Origin: an uncultured Lachnospiraceae bacterium | Lineage (GTDB): Bacteria > Bacillota > Clostridia > Lachnospirales > Lachnospiraceae | Assembly: GCA_947176065.1 (NCBI GenBank) | Contig: CAMWPB010000004.1 | Span: 1-64,000 of the forward strand | Direction: 5' to 3' | DNA: 64,000 nucleotides | In this document: positions 34,820 through 43,377 of the stretch, in pieces | Position numbering within the stretch: the first letter of the stretch is position 1 | Layout of the letters: each line of letters opens with the position of its first letter | Notes under the pieces: generated by a model | Told to the model about the DNA's origin: nothing | The model's input: only the letters and a program-made list of their open reading frames with translations | Databases searched by the model: none | Translations under genes and position numbers: made by a program

Positions 34820-36052
34820 ATGACAAAGATTGATATTTTCTCGGGATTTCTGGGAGCCGGGAAAACCACGCTGATCGGCAAGCTGTTGAAGGAAGCGCTG
34901 GCGGATACGAAGGTGGTGCTGATAGAGAACGAGTTCGGTGAGATCGGTATTGACGGGGGCTTTTTGCAGGAGTCCGGCATCGAGATCAAGGAGATGAATT
35001 CCGGCTGTATCTGCTGCTCGCTGGTGGGGGATTTCGGCACATCCTTAAAGGAAGTGCTGGACACTTATGCGCCGGAGCGTATTCTGATCGAGCCTTCGGG
35101 CGTCGGGAAGCTTTCCGACGTAATGAAGGCGGTACAGGACGCCATGACCGACAGGGATGTGCAGTTGAGCAGTGCGGTGGCCGTGGTGGATGCCTGCAAG
35201 TGCAAAATGTATATTAAAAACTTCGGGGAATTTTTTGTCAACCAGATCGAGCATGCCGGGACGATTGTCCTGAGCAGGACCGATAAAATAAGTGAGGAGA
35301 AACTCTCGGCCTGTGTTGCGCTGATCCGGGAGCACAACGCGAAGGCAACGATCATAACGACGCCGTGGGATGCGCTTGAGGGCAGGGATATTCTGGAAAC
35401 CATTGAGGGCGCAAAGGATCTGGAGGCGGAGCTGATGCGCGAGGTGATGGAGATGCAGGAGGAGCGCCACGAGCATGAGCACGGGCATTGCTGTCATGAT
35501 CACGAAGAGGAGCACGAGCATGGCCACTGTCATCATGACCACGACCATGAGGAGCACGAGCATGGCCACTGTCATCATGACCACGACCATGAGGAGCACG
35601 AACACGGCCACTGTCATCATGACCACGATCACGGGGATCATAAGCACGGTCACTGTCATCATGATCACGAAGAGGAGCACGAGCATGGGCACTGTCATCA
35701 CGATCACGAAGAAGATCATGAACACAGCCATTGCTGCCATGACCATGATCATGCGGGACATGGACATCATCATGCGGATGAGGTTTTCACAAGCTGGGGG
35801 CTTGAGACGCCGGCAGTTTACACGAAAGAGGAGATCGCGCATATTCTGGAGGAGCTTGACAGGGAAGAGGAATATGGCATCGTGCTCCGCGCGAAGGGCA
35901 TGGTGGCTGGATCGGAGGGCGGCTGGATTTATTTTGACTATGTGCCCGGGGAGAGCAATGTTCGGGATGGAAAACCCGGCGTGACGGGGAAATTCTGTGT
36001 GATCGGCTCCAAACTGAAAGAAGAAAAACTGGCGGCGCTGTTTCATAAATAA
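34820..36052 (+). CDS. CobW/COG0523 metal-chaperone GTPase with His-Cys-rich linker
   Basis: A 410-residue G3E GTPase. Walker A is GFLGAGKTT (9-17), the CxCC metal motif is in GCICCSL (about 62-68), and LSRTDK is the guanine-specificity motif. The middle (about 214-320) is seven near-repeats of an H-E-H-G-H-C-H-H-D-H unit, then the CobW C-terminal domain with EGGWIYFDYVPG. Proteins of this family deliver zinc, cobalt or nickel to target enzymes; the repeats would store or pass on metal, most often zinc. The next gene is a second CobW-like protein. AAAGGAAGG precedes the ATG. No Zur-like operator was recognised upstream. Confidence 0.9.
   Translation: MTKIDIFSGFLGAGKTTLIGKLLKEALADTKVVLIENEFGEIGIDGGFLQESGIEIKEMNSGCICCSLVGDFGTSLKEVLDTYAPERILIEPSGVGKLSDVMKAVQDAMTDRDVQLSSAVAVVDACKCKMYIKNFGEFFVNQIEHAGTIVLSRTDKISEEKLSACVALIREHNAKATIITTPWDALEGRDILETIEGAKDLEAELMREVMEMQEERHEHEHGHCCHDHEEEHEHGHCHHDHDHEEHEHGHCHHDHDHEEHEHGHCHHDHDHGDHKHGHCHHDHEEEHEHGHCHHDHEEDHEHSHCCHDHDHAGHGHHHADEVFTSWGLETPAVYTKEEIAHILEELDREEEYGIVLRAKGMVAGSEGGWIYFDYVPGESNVRDGKPGVTGKFCVIGSKLKEEKLAALFHK
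35461..35780 (+). repeat. In-frame repeat coding for His-Cys-rich metal-binding units
   Basis: About seven units of 39 to 42 bases (GAGCATGGCCACTGTCATCA and variants) code for HEHGHCHHDH with Cys. Central units (about 35509-35635) are nearly identical at DNA level, while the outer units have diverged, so the number of units probably changes by slippage. Confidence 0.85.
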
Positions 36053-36099
36053 TATGTGATATTTTATGCAAAAAGACATGAGAAAGGGATGAAGGGAAA

Positions 36100-37029
36100 G
36101 TGAAACCGGTCTATATGATTAACGGCTTTCTGGAGAGCGGAAAGACAGAGTTTATCACCTATACGCTGGCGCAGCCTTATTTTCAGGTGCGGGGGAAAAC
36201 CCTGCTTATCCTCTGCGAGGAGGGCGAAAACGAGTATGACCCTGCGCTTTTGAAGCAGAGCCGTACGACGCTTGAGCTGATCGACGCGGAGGAGGACTTT
36301 ACGCCGAACAGGCTGATTGAGCTTGAAAAAAAGCATAAGCCGGAGCGCATTATTATTGAATATAACGGCATGTGGAATTATAAGGAGATGAAGCTTCCGT
36401 GGCATTGGAAGATAGAGCAGCAGATCACGACGATTGACGCCTCCACTTTTCCCATGTATTTTACCAATATGAAATCTCTGCTGGCGGAGCAGATCCGAAA
36501 ATCGGAGCTGATAATCTTTAACCGGTGCGACGGGGTGGAGGATCTTGGCAGTTATAAGCGGAACGTGAAGGCTATCAATCCCAAGGCAGAGATTGTGTTT
36601 GAGGACGCCAACGGGGAGATCAATGAGATCATGGAAGAGGATCTGCCCTATGACCTGAAGGCGCCTGTGATTGAATTGGATAATGAGCGTTATGGAATAT
36701 GGTATCTGGATTCCATGGATCACCCGGAGCGCTACGAGGGAAAGACGGTTTCCTTTGTGGGGATGGTATTGAAGCCGAAGCAGTTTCCGAAGGATTATTT
36801 TGTGCCGGGGCGTATGGCGATGACCTGCTGTGCGGAGGATATGGCTTTTCTGGGATATGCCTGTGAGTACGGGCAGGCGCAGGAGCTGGAGGATCAGCAA
36901 TGGGTGAAGGTTACCGCCCGGGTGGAGACGTCGTATTTTGAGCAGTATCAGGGAGAAGGCCCGGTACTGCGTGCCCTCAGCGTAGAGCGGACAAGGGCGC
37001 CGAAAGAGGAGATCATCAGCTTTGTCTGA
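36100..37029 (+). CDS. CobW-like GTPase fused to a TIGR03943/DUF1980-type domain
   Basis: A 309-residue protein. The first part (about 1-190) is CobW-like with P-loop GFLESGKTEF; the usual CxCC motif is missing (the place reads EYNGMW). The C-terminal part (about 200-300) has GKTVSFVGMVLKP and MTCCAEDMAFLGYACE, as in the TIGR03943 proteins (B. subtilis YcgQ) that sit beside CobW genes and YcgR-type permeases. The start is GTG with AAAGGG ten bases upstream. The preceding gene is a full CobW protein, so both belong to one metal-delivery unit. The next gene's overlap with its stop shows co-transcription. Confidence 0.78.
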   Translation: MKPVYMINGFLESGKTEFITYTLAQPYFQVRGKTLLILCEEGENEYDPALLKQSRTTLELIDAEEDFTPNRLIELEKKHKPERIIIEYNGMWNYKEMKLPWHWKIEQQITTIDASTFPMYFTNMKSLLAEQIRKSELIIFNRCDGVEDLGSYKRNVKAINPKAEIVFEDANGEINEIMEEDLPYDLKAPVIELDNERYGIWYLDSMDHPERYEGKTVSFVGMVLKPKQFPKDYFVPGRMAMTCCAEDMAFLGYACEYGQAQELEDQQWVKVTARVETSYFEQYQGEGPVLRALSVERTRAPKEEIISFV

Positions 37030-37049
37030 TGCGTGAAAGGTTAAATGTT

Positions 37050-37976
37050 ATGTTTGGTTATACAGGATTTCAATGGTTGTTTTTGTTCTATTTTTACTGT
37101 TTCGGGGGCTGGTGCTTTGAGTCGGTCTTCGTGTCGCTCAAATCCCGCAAATGGGTAAACAGGGGCTTTATGAGAGGCCCCTTTTTGCCGCTGTACGGTA
37201 CAGGAGCGATTATGATGCTGGTGGTATCCATGCCCTTTGTGGACAATGTGCTGCTCACCTATGTTGCTGGAGTGATCGGCGCGACGGCTCTCGAGTATGT
37301 GACGGGAGTCGCTATGGAGGCGCTTTTTAAGGTGAGATACTGGGACTACTCAGGAAGGTTTATGAACTATAAAGGGCATATCTGCCTGAGATCCTCGATT
37401 GCCTGGGGTTTTTTTACCATTCTGATGACCAGGGTGATACACAGACCCATCGAGCAGCTGATGTATTCCATGCCGGAAAAGCTGCTGCATCATGTGACGG
37501 TGCTTCTTACGGTCTATATTGTGGCTGATTTTACACTTTCCTTCAAGGCTGCTCTCGATCTGCGCGATCTTATGGTCAGGCTCGTGGGAATGAAGGAGGA
37601 GCTGCTGCGTATGCAGAAGCGTCTGGATGTGCTGATTGCGTTTAACAATGATGAGAAAGAACAGAAGCGTCTGGACAGGGAGGAGCGCAGAGGAACCCGG
37701 CTGCGGGATCTGACTGCCGGTCTGGAGCAGGGCTTTGCCACCATAAAGGACGCGCTTTTGAGCAGGCCGTCGGCCTACGGGGAGAGTGTCAGGGAGGAGA
37801 TTGCCGAGCTGCGCGGCAAGTTCAGCCTTTATCTGGAGCGGGAGACAGGTTATGGCAGGCTTTTGGATTTTTATAAGCGTGATATGATCCGAAACAATCC
37901 AACCATGCGAAGCGAGGAGTATGAGAGCGAGTTTGAGGAGTTGAAGGAGATGGCCAACGACAAGGCGGACAGATAA
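37050..37976 (+). CDS. CmpB-like putative ABC transporter permease (ABC_trans_CmpB)
   Basis: About 308 residues. The first 180 hold about five membrane helices with the family marks FYCFGGWCFES and NRGFMRGPFLPLYGTGA. The rest is a highly charged, helical cytoplasmic part (coiled-coil-like around 180-230). The family is named after a permease, but its activity is not known. ATG 37050 has GAAAGG nine bases upstream and starts the conserved domain; ATG 37029 overlaps the stop of the previous gene and is the alternative. It is convergent with the PHP gene. Confidence 0.8.
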   Translation: MFGYTGFQWLFLFYFYCFGGWCFESVFVSLKSRKWVNRGFMRGPFLPLYGTGAIMMLVVSMPFVDNVLLTYVAGVIGATALEYVTGVAMEALFKVRYWDYSGRFMNYKGHICLRSSIAWGFFTILMTRVIHRPIEQLMYSMPEKLLHHVTVLLTVYIVADFTLSFKAALDLRDLMVRLVGMKEELLRMQKRLDVLIAFNNDEKEQKRLDREERRGTRLRDLTAGLEQGFATIKDALLSRPSAYGESVREEIAELRGKFSLYLERETGYGRLLDFYKRDMIRNNPTMRSEEYESEFEELKEMANDKADR

Positions 37977-37992
37977 AGACAGCGCGTCTGCC

Positions 37993-38823
37993 TCAGTCGT
38001 CTCCCAGCGGAATATAGCGTGGATCCTTGCGCTTTCCGGCACGGATGGAATCGAGAAGCTGGTTTTCCATCAGCTCAAAATTGCGCGCTTTGCGGCGAAA
38101 CAGCGCAAGGAACTTATTGTAGAGCCAGAAGGAGTATACCAGCACGCTGTTCGCTTTTCCGAGTTTGGCTTTCGTGGTGTGCATATAGTGGCGGCCGCCG
38201 ATCATCGTGGGCTTGCCGGAGCGGATATAGTTGATCAGTTCCGTCTCGGAGGTAATGTTCTCCTGCAGAACCGTGTATCCGAAACCGGCGCAGTTTTCTT
38301 TGTGGGAATCGCTGCCGCCGAAGCAGGGCAGATTATACTTGTGGGCAAGCGACATGGCGCGCATGTTGGAATCCGCGTCCTCGCAGGCATTGTAGCCTTC
38401 TACAAAGTCAAATTTGTGGTAGATATGGTTGTAGAATTTGCCGTGCAGTGTGTTGCAGATGCTCAAAAACTTTTCACCGCAAGGATGTGCCGGCCCGATA
38501 ATCCCGCCGTAAAAATGTACGATTTCTATGAGCAGAATGATGGGAAGACCCCTAAGCTCCAGGATTGGCAGGCTGACGCCGGTGGGCATGATAATGAGCA
38601 TATGGCCTGCGTTTATGGTATCGTATTCTATTCCTTTCAGGACAACAAAATCGTCCGGCTTTTCCCTTAATTTTTTATAATAGCGGTAGGCTTTGTAGGA
38701 GTTATGGTCAGTGATAAGCATCCCCTGATAGCCCTTCTGCTTTAAAATCGAAATATTTTCCAGAAGTTCCAGTTTCCCGTCGGGAGACCCTTCTTTTGTG
38801 TGACAATGCATGTCCAGCTTCAT
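37993..38823 (-). CDS. PHP-domain metal-dependent phosphoesterase
   Basis: A 276-residue PHP protein. Metal ligands are in KLDMHCHTKEGSPDG, GMLITDHNSY, the KGIEYDT stretch and the C-terminal GGSDSHKENCAG. The group contains phosphoesterases acting on small nucleotides or sugar phosphates and is related to the PolIII PHP domain. AGAGGATC precedes the ATG. It is alone on the minus strand between two plus-strand operons. Confidence 0.85.
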   Translation of the reverse strand: MKLDMHCHTKEGSPDGKLELLENISILKQKGYQGMLITDHNSYKAYRYYKKLREKPDDFVVLKGIEYDTINAGHMLIIMPTGVSLPILELRGLPIILLIEIVHFYGGIIGPAHPCGEKFLSICNTLHGKFYNHIYHKFDFVEGYNACEDADSNMRAMSLAHKYNLPCFGGSDSHKENCAGFGYTVLQENITSETELINYIRSGKPTMIGGRHYMHTTKAKLGKANSVLVYSFWLYNKFLALFRRKARNFELMENQLLDSIRAGKRKDPRYIPLGDD

Positions 38824-38925
38824 ATCTGATCCTCTTTTACCGTTTTTCCCTATTTATTCTAACCTTTTTTTTCAGGAAATGCCACTGGTTTTTTCAGGAT
38901 AGACAAATTATCCCTTTTTTTCAAA

Positions 38926-38953
38926 GCATAACCTGGACAAAGCTTCATATATT
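38926..38953 (+). promoter_or_regulatory. Sigma-E promoter of the spoIIIA operon
   Basis: GCATAAC (38926-38932), a 13-base spacer and CATATATT (38946-38953) fit the sporulation sigma-E consensus (ATA-type -35 and CATAnAnT -10). spoIIIA is a known sigma-E operon in spore formers, and the start codon is 24 bases downstream. Confidence 0.75.
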
Positions 38954-38976
38954 GTAATGAGACAGGGGGGATGGAG

Positions 38977-39927
38977 ATGCGCGCTGAGGAGATTCTCAGT
39001 CTGTTTCCCGAGGAGAGCCGGGACAGATGGCGTGAAGTGGCCAAGCAGGCGAAGCGCCTTCAGGAGATCAGAATCCGGGCGGGCATGCCGCTTAGTATAT
39101 TACTAGATAACAGAGAATATTTTTTGGACATGCAGGGAAGGGTTGTGGACGGACCGGAGGAGGCGGCCAGACCCGCGCCGGAAGAGCTGGAAGATATGCT
39201 TGGGCACCTTTGCAGATATTCCATTTATGCCTTTGCCGATGAAATCAGACAGGGATTTCTGACTGTGCGGGGCGGACACCGGGTGGGGCTGGCCGGGCAG
39301 GTGATTCTGGACGGGGAAGGCCGGATTAAAAATATGAAATACATACGTTATTTAAATATCCGGATCGCACATCAGATACGGGGAGCAGCGGACGCGCTGA
39401 TGCCCTGTCTGTATGAGGAGGGGCGGTTGGTGAGCACGCTGCTGGTATCCCCGCCGGGTGGCGGAAAGACGACCATGCTTCGGGATATCATCCGTCAGGC
39501 GTCGGAGGGAACGGTATACGGGCCGGGCGTTAATGTAAGCGTGGTGGATGAGCGTTCGGAGATTGCGGGAAGCTATCTGGGCGTATCGCAAAACGATGTG
39601 GGAATCCGTACGGATGTGCTGGACGGCTGCCCCAAGGTGGAGGGGATGATGCGGCTGATCCGTTCCATGGCGCCCCAGGTGCTGGCGGTGGACGAGGTGG
39701 GAAGTCTGGCGGACGCACAGGCGCTGCAGATGGCAGGCGGGTGTGGGTGCAGGCTGCTGGCCACGATTCACGGCGGTTCTTTTGAGGAAGTACGGCAGAA
39801 AAAATACATGCGGTATGTAATGGAGCAGGGGCTGTTTGAGAGATATGTGATACTGGACCGCAGGCAGGGCGCGTGCAGGATTGTGGAAATTTATGACAGG
39901 GAAGGGAAGCCATGTACAAGGCGGTAG
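38977..39927 (+). CDS. spoIIIAA: Stage III sporulation protein AA (ATPase)
   Basis: About 316 residues. It resembles secretion ATPases of the type II/IV class: Walker A SPPGGGKTTML, Walker B QVLAVDEVGS. In the mother cell it powers the SpoIIIA-SpoIIQ channel that keeps forespore gene expression going. ATG 38977 has AGGGGGG six bases before it; ATG 38971 is too near that site. First gene of the operon, under a sigma-E promoter, overlapping spoIIIAB by 16 bases. Confidence 0.95.
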   Translation: MRAEEILSLFPEESRDRWREVAKQAKRLQEIRIRAGMPLSILLDNREYFLDMQGRVVDGPEEAARPAPEELEDMLGHLCRYSIYAFADEIRQGFLTVRGGHRVGLAGQVILDGEGRIKNMKYIRYLNIRIAHQIRGAADALMPCLYEEGRLVSTLLVSPPGGGKTTMLRDIIRQASEGTVYGPGVNVSVVDERSEIAGSYLGVSQNDVGIRTDVLDGCPKVEGMMRLIRSMAPQVLAVDEVGSLADAQALQMAGGCGCRLLATIHGGSFEEVRQKKYMRYVMEQGLFERYVILDRRQGACRIVEIYDREGKPCTRR

Positions 39928-40430
39928 GAGTTTTATGCATTCTGGCCGGCTGCGCCGGATGGGGGCACAGTCTGGCGGGACAGGAGAGGGAACGGGTGAG
40001 GCATCTGAGAGTATTGTCCCAGATGATGGGACAGATAGGAAGCGAGATATCCTACGGAAAACATACGATGCCGGAGATCTGTCTGCTGCTGGAAGGATTA
40101 AATGACGAATGTTATTCAGAGTGCTTCGGACGCATATACAGGCGGACGGCTAAAGAGAGCGGAACGGGTTTTCCGAAGGTATGGGAGGAGGAGCTGGGGA
40201 AGTGCATGGAGCCCTTTCCACTGCGCGAGGACGAGAAGCGGACAGTGGCCGAGCTTGCGAAAAGCCTGCGCTTTCGGGAAGAGGGCGGACAGGCCCGGCG
40301 CGTCGGACAGGCGGAAGCCTTTCTGGAAGGCAGATATCGGCAGGCGGAGGAGAGCTGTGAAAATAAATCGAAAATGATACACAGCGTCAGTATATTGACT
40401 GGACTGCTTCTGGCAATTCTGCTGCTGTGA
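39912..40430 (+). CDS. spoIIIAB: Stage III sporulation protein AB
   Basis: A 172-residue protein with an N-terminal membrane segment (about 5-20), a helical cytoplasmic body, and a C-terminal helix (SILTGLLLAILLL). It resembles the GspF type of secretion platform proteins. The start overlaps spoIIIAA. Usual length for the family. Confidence 0.93.
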   Translation: MYKAVGVLCILAGCAGWGHSLAGQERERVRHLRVLSQMMGQIGSEISYGKHTMPEICLLLEGLNDECYSECFGRIYRRTAKESGTGFPKVWEEELGKCMEPFPLREDEKRTVAELAKSLRFREEGGQARRVGQAEAFLEGRYRQAEESCENKSKMIHSVSILTGLLLAILLL

Positions 40431-40446
40431 GGGACGGGGAGGACGG

Positions 40447-40641
40447 ATGAGCGTTAGTTTGATCTTCAAGATAGCGGCGGTCGGTATCTTGGTCACAATA
40501 TTAAATCAAGTTTTAAAACATAGCGGAAGAGAGGATCATGCCTTTCTGATCAGCCTTGCCGGGTTAATTCTTGTTTTAACCTGGATCGTTCCGTACATAT
40601 ATGATCTGTTTGTGATGATGCAGCAATTGTTCGAACTGTAA
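40447..40641 (+). CDS. spoIIIAC: Stage III sporulation protein AC
   Basis: A 64-residue membrane protein with two helices (about 7-24 and 32-55). Small size and place between AB and AD match SpoIIIAC. GGGGAGGA precedes the ATG. With AD it forms part of the membrane platform of the channel. Confidence 0.92.
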   Translation: MSVSLIFKIAAVGILVTILNQVLKHSGREDHAFLISLAGLILVLTWIVPYIYDLFVMMQQLFEL

Positions 40642-40644
40642 CAC

Positions 40645-40664
40645 ATGGAATCCGGCGATTCCAT
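40645..40664 (+). other. Small hairpin between spoIIIAC and spoIIIAD
   Basis: ATGGAATC, a CGGC loop and GATTCCAT form a perfect 8-bp hairpin ending seven bases before the ribosome binding site of spoIIIAD. It could adjust translation or RNA stability. Confidence 0.45.
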
Positions 40665-40681
40665 CGGGAAAGGGGAAGGCT

Positions 40682-41068
40682 ATGGATATGGTCAGGGCCG
40701 GAGTGATCGGCGTTGTGGGGGCGCTGCTTGCGGTGTCTTTAAAGAGCCATAAGGCGGAATACGGGTTTTATGTGGCGCTTGCGGTCTGTTTTGTGATGTT
40801 GGAATATACCATGCGTTATTTTATGCAGATACTGTCCGGGATGGTGATGCTGCGAGAGTATCTGCGGGAAAATTACAGTTATCTGGCGCTGCTTTTAAAG
40901 GCGGTGGGAGCTACCTATGCCTGCGAGTTTTGTGCGGGGATCTGTAAGGACGCAGGGTATGCCGGCGTGGCGGGACAGGTTGAGATGCTGGGTAAGCTCT
41001 ATATTCTTTCCATGGGAATGCCAGTGCTGTTATCCCTGATGGAAAATATACAAGCGATAGCAGGATAA
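40682..41068 (+). CDS. spoIIIAD: Stage III sporulation protein AD
   Basis: A 128-residue membrane protein with about four helices; shares distant similarity with SpoIIIAC in its C-terminal half. Normal length. AAAGGGGAAGG precedes the ATG. Part of the mother-cell side of the feeding channel. Confidence 0.92.
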   Translation: MDMVRAGVIGVVGALLAVSLKSHKAEYGFYVALAVCFVMLEYTMRYFMQILSGMVMLREYLRENYSYLALLLKAVGATYACEFCAGICKDAGYAGVAGQVEMLGKLYILSMGMPVLLSLMENIQAIAG

Positions 41069-41096
41069 GCGTTTTGAGGGAGGAGGTCTGGTGCGG

Positions 41097-42167
41097 ATGG
41101 GTACGCAGGAGAGTGCGCTGGTGTGGGAGCAGATGGAAATGGACGCGGTTGCCAGGGATTTTGACAGGCTGTTTCCATCCTACTCTTTTGACGGGAAAGC
41201 GGTGCTTGCCGATATTATGGGCGGCCAGCTCTGGGAGGCGCTCAAGAAGCTGGGCGGCGGTATATCGGGTGCCGTTCTCTTCCAGAAGGAAGAATTTCGT
41301 GCGTTATTTTTTGCGATTCTGGTTCTTGGGGTGGCGGCGGCCCTTTTTTCCAATTTTGCAGATCTGTTCCGGGATCATCAGGTTTCGGATATCGCCTTTT
41401 ATTTTGTATATCTGCTGCTGATCGCGGTGCTTTTGAAATTTTTTGCGGAGACGGCGGGGGCGGTGAAGGAAATTTTAAGCGGTGTGACTACTTTCGTAAA
41501 GCTTTACATTCCAACGTATATACTGGCTGTGGGGGGCGCTTCGGGAGCAGCATCGGCCTCGGTGTACTATCAGCTCCTTCTGGTGGCTGTCTATCTGATT
41601 GAATGGGGATATCTCTCGGTGCTGGTGCCTTTTGTTTATGTTTATATTCTGCTGGCGGTGATCAACGGAATCTGGATGGAGGAAAAGCTTGCCCTGCTTT
41701 TGGAGCTTTCGGAGAAGATGATTAAGGGCAGCCTGAAGGCGTCCGTCTGGCTGATAACAGGCTTCAGTCTTTTACAGTCAATGATATCACCTGTTATTGA
41801 TTCTTTGCAGTCATCGGCGGTAAAGAAGGCGCTGTCTGCGATGCCGGGAATCGGCGGGTTGACGGAAGGGATGTTTGAGATGGTGCTGGGGTCTGCCGTG
41901 CTGGTGAAAAACAGTCTGGGACTTTTTATGACTTTTACGTTGATTGCCCTCTGTGCGGCGCCCATGCTGAAAATTGCCATGACGGCCTGTGTGATTAAGC
42001 TGAGTGCGGCCCTTATCGGCATCATAAGTGACAAACGTCTGACAAACTGTGCCAGCAGAGTGGGGGAAGGAAATCTGATGCTTTTGCGGATTGCGCTGAC
42101 ATCTGTGGGGATGTTTATGATTCAGGCAGCCATCATCAGTTATTCCACAGGACATGCTGTGCACTGA
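41097..42167 (+). CDS. spoIIIAE: Stage III sporulation protein AE
   Basis: About 356 residues with a leading soluble segment and about eight membrane helices; the family's largest membrane part of the channel. ATG 41097 stands nine bases after AGGAGGT; GTG 41091 is too close to that site. The next gene follows after 14 bases. Confidence 0.93.
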   Translation: MGTQESALVWEQMEMDAVARDFDRLFPSYSFDGKAVLADIMGGQLWEALKKLGGGISGAVLFQKEEFRALFFAILVLGVAAALFSNFADLFRDHQVSDIAFYFVYLLLIAVLLKFFAETAGAVKEILSGVTTFVKLYIPTYILAVGGASGAASASVYYQLLLVAVYLIEWGYLSVLVPFVYVYILLAVINGIWMEEKLALLLELSEKMIKGSLKASVWLITGFSLLQSMISPVIDSLQSSAVKKALSAMPGIGGLTEGMFEMVLGSAVLVKNSLGLFMTFTLIALCAAPMLKIAMTACVIKLSAALIGIISDKRLTNCASRVGEGNLMLLRIALTSVGMFMIQAAIISYSTGHAVH

Positions 42168-42181
42168 GTGGAGGTGGCGGA

Positions 42182-42757
42182 ATGATTGATGCGGTCAGGG
42201 AGATCGGTATTTTTATGATTGCGGCGCAGGCGGCCATACACTTTGCGCCGGGAAAACAGTACGAAAGATATATCAAATCGGTGTCTGGCATGATCATACT
42301 CCTTCTTTTCCTGAAGCCTGTCCTGCAGCTTGCGGGGGACGTGTGGGAGGAGCCGCAGATTCTTTTGGAGAAATGGGAGGAGTTTACGGATATGCTGGAT
42401 TTTTCGGAAGGGGTGCAGACGGAGGGCGTGACGGGGGAAGTGGTCAGCCGGATGGCTGCGGAGATAAAGGAGCGTTTAAACCGGGAGCTGCAAGAGGATA
42501 CTTATTTTGTGAGCCGTGTTTCCGTCCGATTTACGCGGGAGCGGGACGCGGAGACGGAAACGCTTCTGCCGGAGGTTGAAATTTGGATGAAAGGGAGAGC
42601 GGAGGAGGAAGAAAGCGGACGGATCGGGATTGAAGAAATTGTGATCGGGCAGCCGCAGGAGCTGGTGCAGGATATGTCCTTTTCGGATTACCGAACACGG
42701 TTTGCCGCTCTTCTGGGGATGGAGGAAGAAAGAGTGGAGGTGAGGCGGGATGGGTGA
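42182..42757 (+). CDS. spoIIIAF: Stage III sporulation protein AF
   Basis: A 191-residue protein with two N-terminal membrane segments (about 7-25 and 37-57) and a soluble alpha/beta domain (about 85-185) of the ring-building type. GGAGGTGG precedes the ATG. It overlaps spoIIIAG by eight bases. Confidence 0.92.
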   Translation: MIDAVREIGIFMIAAQAAIHFAPGKQYERYIKSVSGMIILLLFLKPVLQLAGDVWEEPQILLEKWEEFTDMLDFSEGVQTEGVTGEVVSRMAAEIKERLNRELQEDTYFVSRVSVRFTRERDAETETLLPEVEIWMKGRAEEEESGRIGIEEIVIGQPQELVQDMSFSDYRTRFAALLGMEEERVEVRRDG

Positions 42758-43364
42758 GGCTAAGAAGTTTTTTGGGCGGATAAGCGGCGGAAAGAAGCTC
42801 AGAAAAGATCAATGCCTGATTCTGATACTGGCAGGTGTTTTGTTTTGTGTCATTTCCCTGCCAGTGGATAAAGAAAAATCAAAGTCCGGTTTATTGGACA
42901 CTTCGAAGACTATAATAGAAAACGAACATATGTTTGACGGTGAAGAGAAGAATCTGGACTATGTGACGTGCTGGGAAGAGAAACTGGAAGAAAGCCTGCG
43001 GTGCGTGGAGGGAGCGGGAAAGGTCAGGGTGTTGATCTATGTGGGAGAATCGGAGGAGATGGTTCTGGTAAGGGACGGTGAGGAGGAGATTTCAGATACG
43101 ACGGAGACGGATGCGTCGGGAGGAAGACGCCATATATCGGAGAGCAGAGTGGATAAGACGGTTGTCCGCACGGTGGATGAGCGGGGACAGAACGTACCGC
43201 TCGTGGTCAAGACCGTAGCCCCCAGCGTGGAGGGCGTTGTAGTGATTGCGCAGGGGGCGGACCGGGCGCAGGTACGCCGGGACATAATCGAAGCGATTCA
43301 GGTATTATTTGATGTAGACATGAATAGAATATCAATAATTAAAATGAAAACAAATAATCAGTGA
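42750..43364 (+). CDS. spoIIIAG: Stage III sporulation protein AG
   Basis: A 204-residue protein: one membrane helix (about 26-42), then an outer domain with the family stretches YVTCWEEKLEESLR, GAGKVRVLIYVGES and the C-terminal PSVEGVVVIAQGA. It forms the large ring in the space between mother cell and forespore. Confidence 0.94.
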   Translation: MGEAKKFFGRISGGKKLRKDQCLILILAGVLFCVISLPVDKEKSKSGLLDTSKTIIENEHMFDGEEKNLDYVTCWEEKLEESLRCVEGAGKVRVLIYVGESEEMVLVRDGEEEISDTTETDASGGRRHISESRVDKTVVRTVDERGQNVPLVVKTVAPSVEGVVVIAQGADRAQVRRDIIEAIQVLFDVDMNRISIIKMKTNNQ

Positions 43365-43377
43365 AGGGGAGAAGAAA

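Noticed and set aside
35461..35780. Possible CRISPR array
   Set aside because: Repeats are in frame, code for metal-binding units and have no spacers of equal length.
35045..36079. 344-codon minus-strand frame opposite the CobW gene
   Set aside because: It mirrors the His-rich repeat as Met/Val-rich repeats; the plus strand has a clear GTPase.
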